A DNA stretch of 27,159 nucleotides from JAJPJX01 sp964568355 (GTDB lineage: Bacteria; Acidobacteriota; Terriglobia; Bryobacterales; Bryobacteraceae). This document shows, in pieces, positions 9,169 through 16,775 of the stretch (the stretch's first letter is position 1; the number at the start of each line of letters is the position of its first letter). A program made the position numbers and the translations under genes. The stretch spans positions 1 to 27,159 of the forward strand of contig CAZMRK010000796.1 in the NCBI GenBank assembly GCA_964568355.1. The letters run 5' to 3'. The notes under the pieces were generated by a model, which was not told where the DNA came from, did no database searches, and saw only the letters and a program-made list of their open reading frames with translations.

Positions 9169-9392
9169 GTGGATTCAACTGGAGAGACTACAAGAGCGTC
9201 AAATTGAGAAACAACAGCTTAACACCCCTGAAAATCGTAGGCAAGTATGCACACCTCGGACCACCGCCGTGAATGGCGTGCCTCCTTACCATACACCTTT
9301 CACCTGTGCCGCGCGGCATCCCAACGGCACCAAAGGGGGGAAACTGTTTCAGACCTGGCCTCCCCGTGCTCTGCCTGGTTTCTCTGGAAGCA

Positions 9393-9398
9393 ATTATA
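9393..9398 (-). promoter_or_regulatory. Candidate -10 box for the ATP synthase operon
   Basis: On the minus strand this reads TATAAT, the exact sigma-70 -10 consensus, in an otherwise GC-rich region. There is no recognisable -35 box at the normal distance. Instead the palindrome GAAGCGCTTC (9407-9416) occupies the spacer. Transcription starting about seven bases downstream would give a leader of roughly 215 bases before the b' ATG. Confidence 0.45.
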
Positions 9399-9446
9399 GC
9401 AGGGCTGAAGCGCTTCGCACCCCAGGGGGGTCTGGGGTTGGGGGTG

Positions 9447-9465
9447 GTGGGCGCTTGGCGCCCAC
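9447..9465 (-). terminator. Hairpin just after the TonB-dependent receptor gene
   Basis: GTGGGCGC (9447-9454) pairs perfectly with GCGCCCAC (9458-9465) around a three-base loop, six bases past the receptor stop codon at 9472. There is no T-run after it on the minus strand, so it may act only as a partial terminator or an RNA-end stabiliser. Confidence 0.45.
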
Positions 9466-9471
9466 GATTCG

Positions 9472-12400
9472 TTAGAAGGCATAGCGGAGGCCTAGCTGGA
9501 GGATTCTTGGGTCGGCGGCGGAGGTGATGCGGCCGAAGAGGGCGGAGTTATAGGTGGTGGTGGGGGCGTTCAGGTTTACCCGGTTGAGGGCGTTGAAGAA
9601 TTCCGCCCGGAAGCCCAGCTTGTGAGTTTCCCGCCAGGGCATCGGGAATTCTTTGAATAGCGAAAAGTCGACATTGGACAGGCCCGGGCCGACCAGGGTA
9701 TTGCGGCCGAGGGTACCGAAGGTACCGGGCGCATTGGGCTGGAAGGCGGCGGTATTGAACCATTTGGCGATCTGCTCGCCGCGGGAACGGCCTCCGGGGA
9801 GGGCGGGGTTGCCGATGATATCGACACGATCCTGGCCAATGCCGCTGAAGGAATTGTCGAAGCCGGTAGCGATGTTTAACGGCGGTCCGGTCTGGAAGGA
9901 GAGAATGCCGTTGACCTGCCAGCCTCCGAGCGCATACTGGAGGGCCCCGCGGCGGTGGAAGCCGGGCAACTGATAGTTGAAGGAGCCGGTGAAGCGTCCG
10001 GTACGGCTGAAGTCGGAGAGACCGTAATCCTGGCCGACGCTGCCGTAGGGATGGGCATTGTTGTTGGCTTCCAGCGCGGTGCTGGAAGTCACATCGAGCG
10101 ATTTCTGCCAGCTATAACCGGCCAGGAAGGTCAGGCCGCTGATGAAGCGGCGCTCCACGCTGATGACCAGGGCGTCATAGTTGGACCAGCCGTAAGTGCC
10201 TCCGAAGCTGAGCTGGGTGAACTCGGGACGGGGACGGCGCTTATCGGTATTGGTGAGATTGGCGCCGGGTCCATAGACGGCGGCGTTGAGGTCGGCGGCG
10301 TGAAAAAGACCGCGGCCCGCGGAGCCCTGATAGGTGACGCGCAGGATGGTGCTCTGGGGCAGGGCCTGCTCGATGGTGAAGTTCCACTGGTGGATGGATG
10401 GATAGCCGAAGTTGGGGTCGTAGGCGACCAGCAGGAAGGGCATGGGGAACTGCTGGCTGGAGGCGATGGGCCGGGAGACGGGGAAGGGGTTGGTGACGCC
10501 GCGGTAGGGGTCCTCAAAGCTGTAAGGCGCGGTGATATCGACGCGCACGGAATTGGGCGGCGAGGTGAGCTGGCGATTGTAGCTGAGGGCCACGGTCTGA
10601 TCGTGAAAGCGGCCATATCCGCCGCGGATGCTGGTTTTGCCGTTCCCGAAGACGTCGAACGCGAAGCCGAGGCGCGGATCGAAGATGCCGTAGCGGGCGG
10701 AGGTGCCGGAATCGGGGACTCCGGGATCGCCTCCGGCGAACTGGCCGGGCGGGAGATTGGGGAAGCGCTGCGAGCGCGTGCCGGCGGCATAGGCAGCCTG
10801 GTCGAAGACCGAGATCTGATGGCTGGGCACGTCGGTGAACTGGAGAATGGGGTTCCAGCGCAGGCCGAGGTTGAGGGTGAGGCGGCGGTTCACTTTGAAC
10901 TTGTCCTGGATGAAGGAGCCGTAGAGATTGCGCAGGAGATTGGTATAGAGCGGCGAGATCTGCGAAAAAGTGCTGGGCTTGCCGAGCATGAAATCGGCGA
11001 GGTTGTCGCCGGAGAAGCGGGCGCCGAAGGTGGTGCTGCCGTCGGAGAGGAAGTCCTGGTCAAGGATGCTTTGCTCGCGCAGGACGTCGAAGCCGAAATC
11101 GATTTCGTGGCGGCCTTTGACCCAGGTCCAGGAGTGCTGGAGGTTGTACTGGTTGCGGGGCACGCGGTAGAGCGCGTTGTAACTGAAGCCGAAGTAGTTG
11201 CTGACGGAGACGCGGAGGGTATCGCCTTTCGACAGGATCGGTACATTGAGGCCGACATCCTTATTCCCCGGGTAGTCAGGACCTATCTGGATGTTAGAAG
11301 CCCGGCTGTAACTTACGGTCGTGTTGGTCAGCAGAGTCGGCGTAACGGTGTAAGTGTAGGAGAGGCTCACGTTCTGACTTTGCCAGCGCTTATCGGGAAC
11401 GGCGGTCAGGCGGTTGGACATATCGATGATGGCGGGGTTGTCGAGGCCATCGTAGAAGTAGCGCCCGGAGATGTGCTGCCGCTCATTGATCTGGTGGTCG
11501 ATGCGGAAGACGTACTGATAGTCGGTCTGGCTGGAGCCTTGCGAATACTGGAGCAGCCCGTTGGAGGATGTGGCGGTGGGGATGGTTTCCAGCACCTTGA
11601 GAGAGGCCGCGTCGAGGCGTGACGTGGGGATGATATTGCCGGGAAAAGGCTGGCTGGTCAGGGGGTCAACGAGTTGGCCGGAGAAGCTGGAGAAGTTGCC
11701 GGCGCGCTGGGCGGCGGTGGGAACCACGGTAACCGAGGTGGTGGGGCGCTGGCGGATCTGGGTGCCCTGCCAGGATCCGAAGAAGAAGGTCTTGTTCTTG
11801 ATGACAGGACCGCCGAAGGAGAAGCCGTACTGGTTGCGCTTGAGGCCGTCGTCGGTGGAGGCGAAGAAATTGCGCGCGTTCAGCTTGTAATTGCGTATGT
11901 ACTCAAACAGCGAACCGTGGAATGCGTTGGTGCCGGCGCGGGTAACCATATTGACCACACCACCGCCGCGGCCGGAGAACTTAGCGCCGTAGTTATTGGT
12001 TTCGAAGCTGAACTCCTGGATGGCGTCGGGATTGGGCGCGACGTTGGCGACCTCGGTGTAGGGGTCCTCGTTGATGCCGCCATCGAGCACGAAGGTCGTG
12101 GAGTTGCCGCGCCCGCCGCTGGCGGAGATGAGCTGGGAGCCGGATTCGGGCCGGGTGGCGCCCTGGTTATAGGTGCCGGTGCCGATCAGCGTGCCGGGAG
12201 TGAGGCGCGTCAATTGCAGCACGTTGCGGCCGTTGAGCGGAAGGTCGCGGATCTGCTCCTGGTTGACTACGGTGTTGAGCGTGGCGGTACGGGTATCGAC
12301 GGTAGCCGCGTCGGCATTGACGTTGACGGTCTCGGTAACGGCGCCAACCTTCAGAACGATGTTGATGGTGGCGTTCTGATCCACCTGGAGAACCAACCGA

Positions 12401-12699
12401 GGCACGGTCTGGGTCTGGAAACCGTCGCGATTGACGGTGAGCGAATAGGGGCCGGAGGGAAGAGCGGTGACGACGTAGTAGCCCAGCTCATTGGAGGTCA
12501 CGATGCGTTCTCCGCCGGTGGCAAGATTACGCACCAGGACTTTCGCGTTGGGAATGGCGGCCTGGGAGTCATCGGTGACGGAGCCGGCTATGGAAGCGGT
12601 GGTGCGCTGGGCACGGGCTCCAGGAACAAGAGCCAGTAAAAAGGCTAGAGCTAGGATGCTATTTCGCAGGAATTTCCTCTGATCTGACGAGCGATTCAC
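9472..12699 (-). CDS. Oar-like TonB-dependent outer-membrane receptor with carboxypeptidase-regulatory domain
   Basis: A 1075-residue outer-membrane protein. Residues 1-30 are a signal peptide ending GARA-Q. Residues about 33-115 form a carboxypeptidase-regulatory-like beta-sandwich (SIAGSVTDDSQAAIPNAKVLV, then GYYVVTALPSGPYSLTV). The plug follows with LPLNGRNVLQLTRLTPG (153-169) and ends near GGVVNMVTRAGTNAFHG. The rest is a long beta-barrel closing in FNALNRVNLNAPTTTYNSALFGRIT and a final aromatic LGLRYAF, typical of outer-membrane export. This Oar-like class is abundant in soil Acidobacteriota and is thought to import large ligands such as oligosaccharides or peptides; the ligand here is unknown. 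The start is GTG at 12699, chosen because AGGAGGGG lies seven bases before it. No SusD-like partner is adjacent. Confidence 0.9.
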   Translation of the reverse strand: MNRSSDQRKFLRNSILALAFLLALVPGARAQRTTASIAGSVTDDSQAAIPNAKVLVRNLATGGERIVTSNELGYYVVTALPSGPYSLTVNRDGFQTQTVPRLVLQVDQNATINIVLKVGAVTETVNVNADAATVDTRTATLNTVVNQEQIRDLPLNGRNVLQLTRLTPGTLIGTGTYNQGATRPESGSQLISASGGRGNSTTFVLDGGINEDPYTEVANVAPNPDAIQEFSFETNNYGAKFSGRGGGVVNMVTRAGTNAFHGSLFEYIRNYKLNARNFFASTDDGLKRNQYGFSFGGPVIKNKTFFFGSWQGTQIRQRPTTSVTVVPTAAQRAGNFSSFSGQLVDPLTSQPFPGNIIPTSRLDAASLKVLETIPTATSSNGLLQYSQGSSQTDYQYVFRIDHQINERQHISGRYFYDGLDNPAIIDMSNRLTAVPDKRWQSQNVSLSYTYTVTPTLLTNTTVSYSRASNIQIGPDYPGNKDVGLNVPILSKGDTLRVSVSNYFGFSYNALYRVPRNQYNLQHSWTWVKGRHEIDFGFDVLREQSILDQDFLSDGSTTFGARFSGDNLADFMLGKPSTFSQISPLYTNLLRNLYGSFIQDKFKVNRRLTLNLGLRWNPILQFTDVPSHQISVFDQAAYAAGTRSQRFPNLPPGQFAGGDPGVPDSGTSARYGIFDPRLGFAFDVFGNGKTSIRGGYGRFHDQTVALSYNRQLTSPPNSVRVDITAPYSFEDPYRGVTNPFPVSRPIASSQQFPMPFLLVAYDPNFGYPSIHQWNFTIEQALPQSTILRVTYQGSAGRGLFHAADLNAAVYGPGANLTNTDKRRPRPEFTQLSFGGTYGWSNYDALVISVERRFISGLTFLAGYSWQKSLDVTSSTALEANNNAHPYGSVGQDYGLSDFSRTGRFTGSFNYQLPGFHRRGALQYALGGWQVNGILSFQTGPPLNIATGFDNSFSGIGQDRVDIIGNPALPGGRSRGEQIAKWFNTAAFQPNAPGTFGTLGRNTLVGPGLSNVDFSLFKEFPMPWRETHKLGFRAEFFNALNRVNLNAPTTTYNSALFGRITSAADPRILQLGLRYAF

Positions 12700-12726
12700 G
12701 GGGAGGCCCCTCCTCTGGTGGAGGCT

Positions 12727-12755
12727 ATCTTATTTCAGGGAGGGGGTGGAATCAA
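12727..12755 (-). promoter_or_regulatory. Candidate sigma-70 promoter for the TonB receptor gene
   Basis: On the minus strand TTGATT (12750-12755) and TAAGAT (12727-12732) are separated by exactly 17 bases, each matching four of six consensus positions. Transcription would start near 12720, about 20 bases before the GTG. The Shine-Dalgarno sequence next to that start is followed by its own near complement (GGAGG...CCTCC), so a small RNA fold could hide it. Confidence 0.5.
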
Positions 12756-12797
12756 TCAGAATTTCGCGGATTTGTGAGGCAAAATACTTTTGTGAAT

Positions 12798-12842
12798 GCG
12801 TCGCGAAGAGTCGCGACGCGGCACGCAGGAGTGCGTGCGCTA
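12798..12842. terminator. Paired perfect hairpins directly after the ferritin-like gene
   Basis: Two perfect stems stand side by side: GCGTCGCGA/TCGCGACGC (12798-12806 with 12811-12819, loop AGAG) and GCACGCA/TGCGTGC (12821-12827 with 12832-12838, loop GGAG). They are followed by GCTAC, which includes the stop codon of the minus-strand gene ending at 12840. The layout equals that of the element at 3125-3166, so this is a dispersed repeat that may also terminate transcription. Confidence 0.6.
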
Positions 12843-13463
12843 CAACTGGTCCATTTCGGTTTCGAGCATGGCGATGTGTTCGTCTTCTTCGGAGGCCAGT
12901 TCCAGGCAGAGGTCTTTTTCGAGGCCGTCGGGGAGCTGGGCGGCGAAGGTGCGGAAGTGATCGCGGGTGCGGCGCTCCATTTCGATGGCGGCCTGGTAAA
13001 GGCCGGTGAGCGTAGCGGTGCCGGGGAGGGAGAGATCCTGGAAGAGACTTTCGGCCAGGAGCTTTTCGGCGGCCGGCGTGAGATCGAGCGTCTCGCGATC
13101 GAGATGGGCGTGGTATTTCTCCTCCAGCTCGTGGAGGTGATCGAGCTCGGCTTCATAGAGATGCTCGAAAAGCAGGCGATGCTCCGGCAGGCTCGCGCGC
13201 TCGCGGGCGAGCTTATAGAAGTAAAAGGAGTTCAGCTCGAACTGGACGGCATCGCGGATGGCGCGGAGCCGCATGGGGTCGCCCAACTCGCGGCTTTCGA
13301 CTACGGACAGCTTGCCGCCGCAGAGGTGGCACTTGCCGTAAGGAATGGCGAAACCGCTCGATAGCTTGTGGCAGGCGGTGCACTTCCAGGTATAGCGGAC
13401 CTGGGCGCAGCAGATTTCGTCCTCTTCGAGGACCCGGTGGCACTTGGGACAGGATGACGGCAT
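12840..13463 (-). CDS. Ferritin-like (rubrerythrin-type) protein with N-terminal zinc ribbons
   Basis: A 207-residue cytoplasmic protein. The N-terminus carries paired cysteines C5xxC8, C28xxC31 and C45xxC48, plus C18-C19, which fit one or two zinc ribbons or a rubredoxin-like site. From about residue 65 it is a four-helix ferritin-like fold with likely diiron ligands: E76 in VQFELNSF, E106xxH109 in EAELDHLHE, E161/E163 in IEMERRTRDHF, and E193xxH196 in SEEDEHIAM. Rubrerythrins reduce peroxide using electrons from an iron-sulfur partner, and related proteins handle oxygen or iron. Classical rubrerythrin has its Cys4 domain at the C-terminus; here it is N-terminal and extended. The start codon overlaps the stop of the Nfn-like gene as TGATG, so the two are translationally coupled and probably work together. 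The precise reaction is not known. Confidence 0.75.
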   Translation of the reverse strand: MPSSCPKCHRVLEEDEICCAQVRYTWKCTACHKLSSGFAIPYGKCHLCGGKLSVVESRELGDPMRLRAIRDAVQFELNSFYFYKLARERASLPEHRLLFEHLYEAELDHLHELEEKYHAHLDRETLDLTPAAEKLLAESLFQDLSLPGTATLTGLYQAAIEMERRTRDHFRTFAAQLPDGLEKDLCLELASEEDEHIAMLETEMDQL

Positions 13464-15838
13464 CAGACGTTCCTCCCATTTATCCCGGCGAGGTATTCCA
13501 GCATGCCGCGGGCGGCGCGGCGGCCGGCACCCATGGCCAGGATTACCGTAGCGGCTCCGGTGACGATATCGCCTCCGGCAAATACGCCCGGCAAGCTGGT
13601 CATGCCGGTGCGTTCATCGATTTCGAGATAGCCCCAGCGGTTGGTCTTCAGGCCGGGAGTGGTCTGGGCAATGATGGGGTTGGCCGTGGTGCCCAGGGCG
13701 TAGATCACGGTGTCGACGTCGATTTCGAACTCGGAGCCGGCGACCGGGACGGGGCGGCGGCGGCCGGAGGCGTCGGGCTCGCCGAGCTCCATTTTTTCGC
13801 AGCGGAGTCCGGTAACCCAGCCGGCGGAGTTGCCGAGGATGGCGACCGGATTGGTGAGCCAGTGGAACTGGACGCCCTCTTCGATGGCGTGCTCCAGCTC
13901 TTCGGCGCGCGCGGGCGATTCGCGGCGGGAGCGCCGGTAGACGATGTTCACCGATTCGGCTCCCATGCGCAGGGCCACGCGGGCGGAATCCATGGCGGTA
14001 TTGCCGGCGCCGACGACGGCGACGCGGCGGCCCATGCCGACGGGGGTATCGTAAAGGGGCTGCTGGTGGCCGCGCATCAGATTGACGCGGGTGAGAAATT
14101 CGTTGGCGGAGAAGACGCCGTTGCAGGCCTCGCCGGGGATACCCATGAACTTGGGCGAACCGGCGCCGGTGGCGATGAAGACGGCGTGATAGCCCATCTC
14201 GGAGAGCAGGCGGGGGATGGTGAAGATCTTGCCGATGACCGTATCGAGACGGATTTCGACGCCGAGGCGGCGCAGGTTTTCGATTTCGGTATCGATGACG
14301 AGGTCGGGGAGGCGGAACTCGGGGATGCCGTATTTCAGGACGCCTCCGGCGACGTGAAGGGCTTCAAAGATGGTCACTGTGACGCCGTGTTTGGCCAGGT
14401 CTCCGGCACAAGCGAGGCCGGCGGGTCCGGAGCCGATGATCGCGGCGCGGAGAGCCGGCCCAGCGGACGGGCCGGGCACTTCATCCCAGCCGCGGCCGAT
14501 GGCAAAATCGGCGACAAAGCGCTCCAGGCGGCCGACGGCCACGGGCGCGAACTTGTTGCCGACGACGCAGGAGGCTTCGCACTGCGATTCCTGCGGACAA
14601 ACGCGGCCACAGACCGCGGGCAGCGCGTTGGACTGCTTGAGGATCTGGTAGGCGCCCTTGAGGTCGCGGTGGGCGAGCGAGGCGATGAAGCCGGGGATAT
14701 CGATTTCGACCGGGCAGCCGGGCACGCAGCGCGGCTTTTTGCAGCGCAGGCAGCGATCGGCTTCGAGCAGCGCGCCTTCGAGCGTGAGGCCGAGGTTGAC
14801 CTCCTGGAAATTGTGGGCGCGCTGGGCGGCGGGCTGGTGGGGCATGGGCGCGCGCTCGGGCGGGATATTGCGGATGTTCTTGGGAAGCAGCGGGCCGGGC
14901 GGACGCGGCAGCGGATCGGGCGCGGGGGCCAACTCGCAGGGCGCGGCAGCGCGGGTGCCGTTGCCGGCGCGGGGCAGAGCGGCGAGGGCCGCGCTCTCGT
15001 TGCGAAAGCGCTCGAGGGCGAGCTGTTCTTCGCGGGCGAAGCGGCGCTGGCGCAGCGCGAGCTCATCGAAGTTCACCAGGTGGCCGTCGAAATCGGCGCC
15101 GTCGACGCAGGCGAATTGCATTTTACCGCCCACGGTGACGCGGCAGGAGCCGCACATGCCGGTGCCATCGACCATGATGGAGTTGAGGCTGACGATGGTG
15201 GGAATGGCGGCCGGGCGGGTGACCTCGGCGCAGGCCTTCATCATGGGGATGGGGCCGATGGCGACTACTTCCCGGATATCGGGACGGGCGGCCAGGAGGT
15301 CCGAGAGCGCGGCGGTGACCAGGCCCTGGCGGCCGTAGCTGCCGTCGTCGGTGGTGACGATGAGGTCGTCGCACCATTCGCGGAAGCGGTCCTCCCAGAA
15401 GACCAGATCGCGGGTGCGAAATCCGATAATGGCGGCAGTGCGATTTCCCTGACGCTTATATTCGCGGAGCTGCGGGAAGATGGGCGCGACACCGAGCCCG
15501 CCGCCGACCAGGACGACGGTGCCATCGTGCGGATGGATGGCGCTGGGCAGGCCAAGCGGGCCGATGAAATCGAGGATATACTCGCCCTGGCGGAGTCCGA
15601 ACATCTCCCAGGTGGTTTTGCCTACGGCCTGGATAACGACGGTCACGGTGCCGCGCGCGGCATCGTAATCGGCGACGGTCAGGGGAATGCGCTCGCCGCG
15701 CTCGTCGATGCGGGCCATGATGAAATGACCCGGACGGGCGGCGCGGGCCACATCGGGCGCCGCGACTTCCCACAAAAATGTACTCGGCCCGAACTGTTGC
15801 CTGATCAGGATGGGATACAAACGACTCCAGCCCCCCAC
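13463..15838 (-). CDS. Fused NfnA-NfnB-like flavin/iron-sulfur oxidoreductase (ferredoxin:NADP+ transhydrogenase or sulfide dehydrogenase type)
   Basis: A 791-residue fusion of two proteins that are often separate. Residues 1-265 are NfnA/SudB/PyrK-like: an FAD motif RIPLT (50-54), a nucleotide loop GGGLGVAP (112-119), and a [2Fe-2S] site with D224, C229, C232 and C244. Residues about 280-340 are a Pro/Ala-rich linker. Residues 340-791 are NfnB/SudA/GltD-like, with two Cys clusters (C363, C366, C371, C375 and C410, C414, C420, C424) for [4Fe-4S] clusters, an FAD loop GSGPAGLACA (469-478), an NADP loop GAGNTAMD (610-617), and a C-terminal GGDIVTGAATVILAMG. Nfn enzymes couple NADH, NADPH and reduced ferredoxin by flavin bifurcation; SudAB relatives act on polysulfide. 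The GTG at 15838 is the longest start. A TTG at 15820 also has GGAG upstream and would give an N-terminus more like single NfnA proteins. Confidence 0.85.
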   Translation of the reverse strand: MGGWSRLYPILIRQQFGPSTFLWEVAAPDVARAARPGHFIMARIDERGERIPLTVADYDAARGTVTVVIQAVGKTTWEMFGLRQGEYILDFIGPLGLPSAIHPHDGTVVLVGGGLGVAPIFPQLREYKRQGNRTAAIIGFRTRDLVFWEDRFREWCDDLIVTTDDGSYGRQGLVTAALSDLLAARPDIREVVAIGPIPMMKACAEVTRPAAIPTIVSLNSIMVDGTGMCGSCRVTVGGKMQFACVDGADFDGHLVNFDELALRQRRFAREEQLALERFRNESAALAALPRAGNGTRAAAPCELAPAPDPLPRPPGPLLPKNIRNIPPERAPMPHQPAAQRAHNFQEVNLGLTLEGALLEADRCLRCKKPRCVPGCPVEIDIPGFIASLAHRDLKGAYQILKQSNALPAVCGRVCPQESQCEASCVVGNKFAPVAVGRLERFVADFAIGRGWDEVPGPSAGPALRAAIIGSGPAGLACAGDLAKHGVTVTIFEALHVAGGVLKYGIPEFRLPDLVIDTEIENLRRLGVEIRLDTVIGKIFTIPRLLSEMGYHAVFIATGAGSPKFMGIPGEACNGVFSANEFLTRVNLMRGHQQPLYDTPVGMGRRVAVVGAGNTAMDSARVALRMGAESVNIVYRRSRRESPARAEELEHAIEEGVQFHWLTNPVAILGNSAGWVTGLRCEKMELGEPDASGRRRPVPVAGSEFEIDVDTVIYALGTTANPIIAQTTPGLKTNRWGYLEIDERTGMTSLPGVFAGGDIVTGAATVILAMGAGRRAARGMLEYLAGINGRNV

Positions 15839-15840
15839 AC

Positions 15841-15868
15841 CGGAAACTCCATTATATCGGAGTTTCCG
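15841..15868 (-). promoter_or_regulatory. Perfect inverted repeat around a TATAAT box upstream of the Nfn-like gene
   Basis: CGGAAACTCC (15841-15850) is the exact complement of GGAGTTTCCG (15859-15868), with eight bases between. On the minus strand those bases include TATAAT (15851-15856), a perfect -10 box. A start seven bases on would leave almost no leader before the GTG at 15838 and about 24 bases before the alternative TTG. The arrangement suits an operator over the -10 region, or a terminator for the preceding gene whose stop is at 15898. The two readings are not resolved. Confidence 0.5.
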
Positions 15869-15897
15869 ATGCGTTTCTGGCGATGGGGCGGGCGCAA

Positions 15898-16626
15898 TCA
15901 GATGCGGCCGAATTTGGCGACGGCTTCCTTGATGGACTTGAACTTTTCGATGAAGGGATACATGCCGTGCTCGGTGTTGTCGAGCTCCTGGGCGCGTTTG
16001 AGCACGTCGGCGGCCTTGGCGCGCGGGACGACGGCGACGCCGTCCTCGTCGGCGACGATGATGTCGTTGGGATTGACCGGAACTCCGGCACAGGTGACGG
16101 GCACGTTCATGCCCACGAAGCGGTAGTGGTTGACGGAAGTGGCGGGCGAGACGCCCAGGCTGAAGACGGGGAATTGCAGCTTCTTGATCTGCGGTACGTC
16201 GCGGATGGCGGCGTCAATGACGGCTCCGGCAAAACCGCGGACTTTCATGGCGGTGGCCATGAGGCCTCCGATTCCGGCGATATCGGCGCCATCCGGCATC
16301 ACCATGACATAGACGGAGCCGGGGGCTCCGGCATCAATGGCGTTGAGCATCCCGGAGGAGGCGGCGGACCCATCTTTGTGCTCTTCCTTCTTCATCAGGA
16401 CGGTGACGGCAGGACCGGCGAATTTGGTGGTGAACAGCGGGCGCATGTGGTGGGACATGTGGGCGCGCTGGCCGCCGTAGAGCTGTTCCATGGCGTCGGC
16501 GACGGAAGAGACTTCGACGAGGCGAAATCCTTCGATCAAGGGGTCGCCAGAGGGCTGGGCAAACAGCCAGCCGGCCAGGAGCACCATCGCCAGGCAGACG
16601 GAGCAGAGCAGGGCTTTACGTTTCAT
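15898..16626 (-). CDS. Exported RraA/HMG-aldolase family protein
   Basis: A 242-residue protein. Residues 1-24 are a clear signal peptide (MKRKALLCSVCLAMVLLAGWLFAQ), preceded by a good ribosome binding site (GTGAGGA, about seven bases before the ATG). From about 40 onward it is RraA-like: FAGPAVTVL near 69, GSVYVMVMPDG near 103, AGIGGLMATAMKVRG at 117-131, the key R142-D143 pair in DAAIRDVPQI, and NPNDIIVADEDGVAVVP at 185-201. Family members are class II aldolases for 4-hydroxy-4-methyl-2-oxoglutarate, oxaloacetate decarboxylases, or RNase E inhibitors, and are normally cytoplasmic. Export rules out an RNase E role here; a secreted lyase is plausible, but the substrate is unknown. It lies upstream of the Nfn-like gene with 59 bases between. 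Confidence 0.8.
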   Translation of the reverse strand: MKRKALLCSVCLAMVLLAGWLFAQPSGDPLIEGFRLVEVSSVADAMEQLYGGQRAHMSHHMRPLFTTKFAGPAVTVLMKKEEHKDGSAASSGMLNAIDAGAPGSVYVMVMPDGADIAGIGGLMATAMKVRGFAGAVIDAAIRDVPQIKKLQFPVFSLGVSPATSVNHYRFVGMNVPVTCAGVPVNPNDIIVADEDGVAVVPRAKAADVLKRAQELDNTEHGMYPFIEKFKSIKEAVAKFGRI

Positions 16627-16644
16627 GAATTTTCCTCACCGAAA

Positions 16645-16667
16645 ATTCTACCTTGGCGCTACGCGCC
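16645..16667 (-). promoter_or_regulatory. Candidate -10 box and palindromic spacer for the RraA-like gene
   Basis: On the minus strand TAGAAT (16645-16650) matches five of six -10 positions and lies 18 bases before the start codon at 16626, so the leader would be short. No -35 box is seen. The spacer holds the perfect inverted repeat GGCGC-TAC-GCGCC (16655-16667), which could bind a regulator. Confidence 0.35.
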
Positions 16668-16714
16668 GGGGGCGCTTCGCTTCGCCGGGGGGGAAAGCGT
16701 GCGGCGGCGCTGAG

Positions 16715-16744
16715 TTGACGGTGGGGGTGGGGGGACGATAGAGT
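16715..16744 (+). promoter_or_regulatory. Candidate promoter for tRNA-Glu
   Basis: TTGACG (16715-16720) is followed after an 18-base G-rich spacer by TAGAGT (16739-16744), matching five and four of six consensus positions. A start near 16751 would give a precursor of about 25 bases before the mature tRNA end. Confidence 0.4.
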
Positions 16745-16775
16745 AAAAAGAGTTCATCTTGCCATCCGGCCAATG

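Larger units (their letters stand above)
9169..9471. other. Non-coding region between the ATP synthase operon and the TonB receptor gene
   Basis: This 303-base stretch holds no convincing gene. From right to left it contains a terminator-like hairpin after the receptor gene (9447-9465), a perfect palindrome GAAGCGCTTC (9407-9416), and a consensus -10 box on the minus strand (9393-9398). A leader of about 215 bases then runs to the b' start. A 34-codon ORF (9188-9292, minus) sits in the leader, but it lacks a convincing ribosome binding site and resembles no ATP synthase accessory protein I know. Confidence 0.6.

Noticed and set aside
9188..9292. A 34-codon minus-strand ORF in the leader of the ATP synthase operon, with a hydrophobic end
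   Set aside because: It has no well-placed ribosome binding site and is too short for AtpI or subunit c. It could be a leader peptide, but nothing shows that it is translated.
9955..11622. Open frame of 555 codons on the plus strand
   Set aside because: It is antisense to the TonB receptor barrel. The product is Gly/Glu/Ala-rich with no domain signature.
13454..16126. Open frame of 890 codons on the plus strand
   Set aside because: It lies opposite the Nfn-like fusion, which has many intact cofactor motifs. The plus-strand product is low-complexity Gly/Ala/Asp-rich, as expected of an antisense frame in high-GC DNA.
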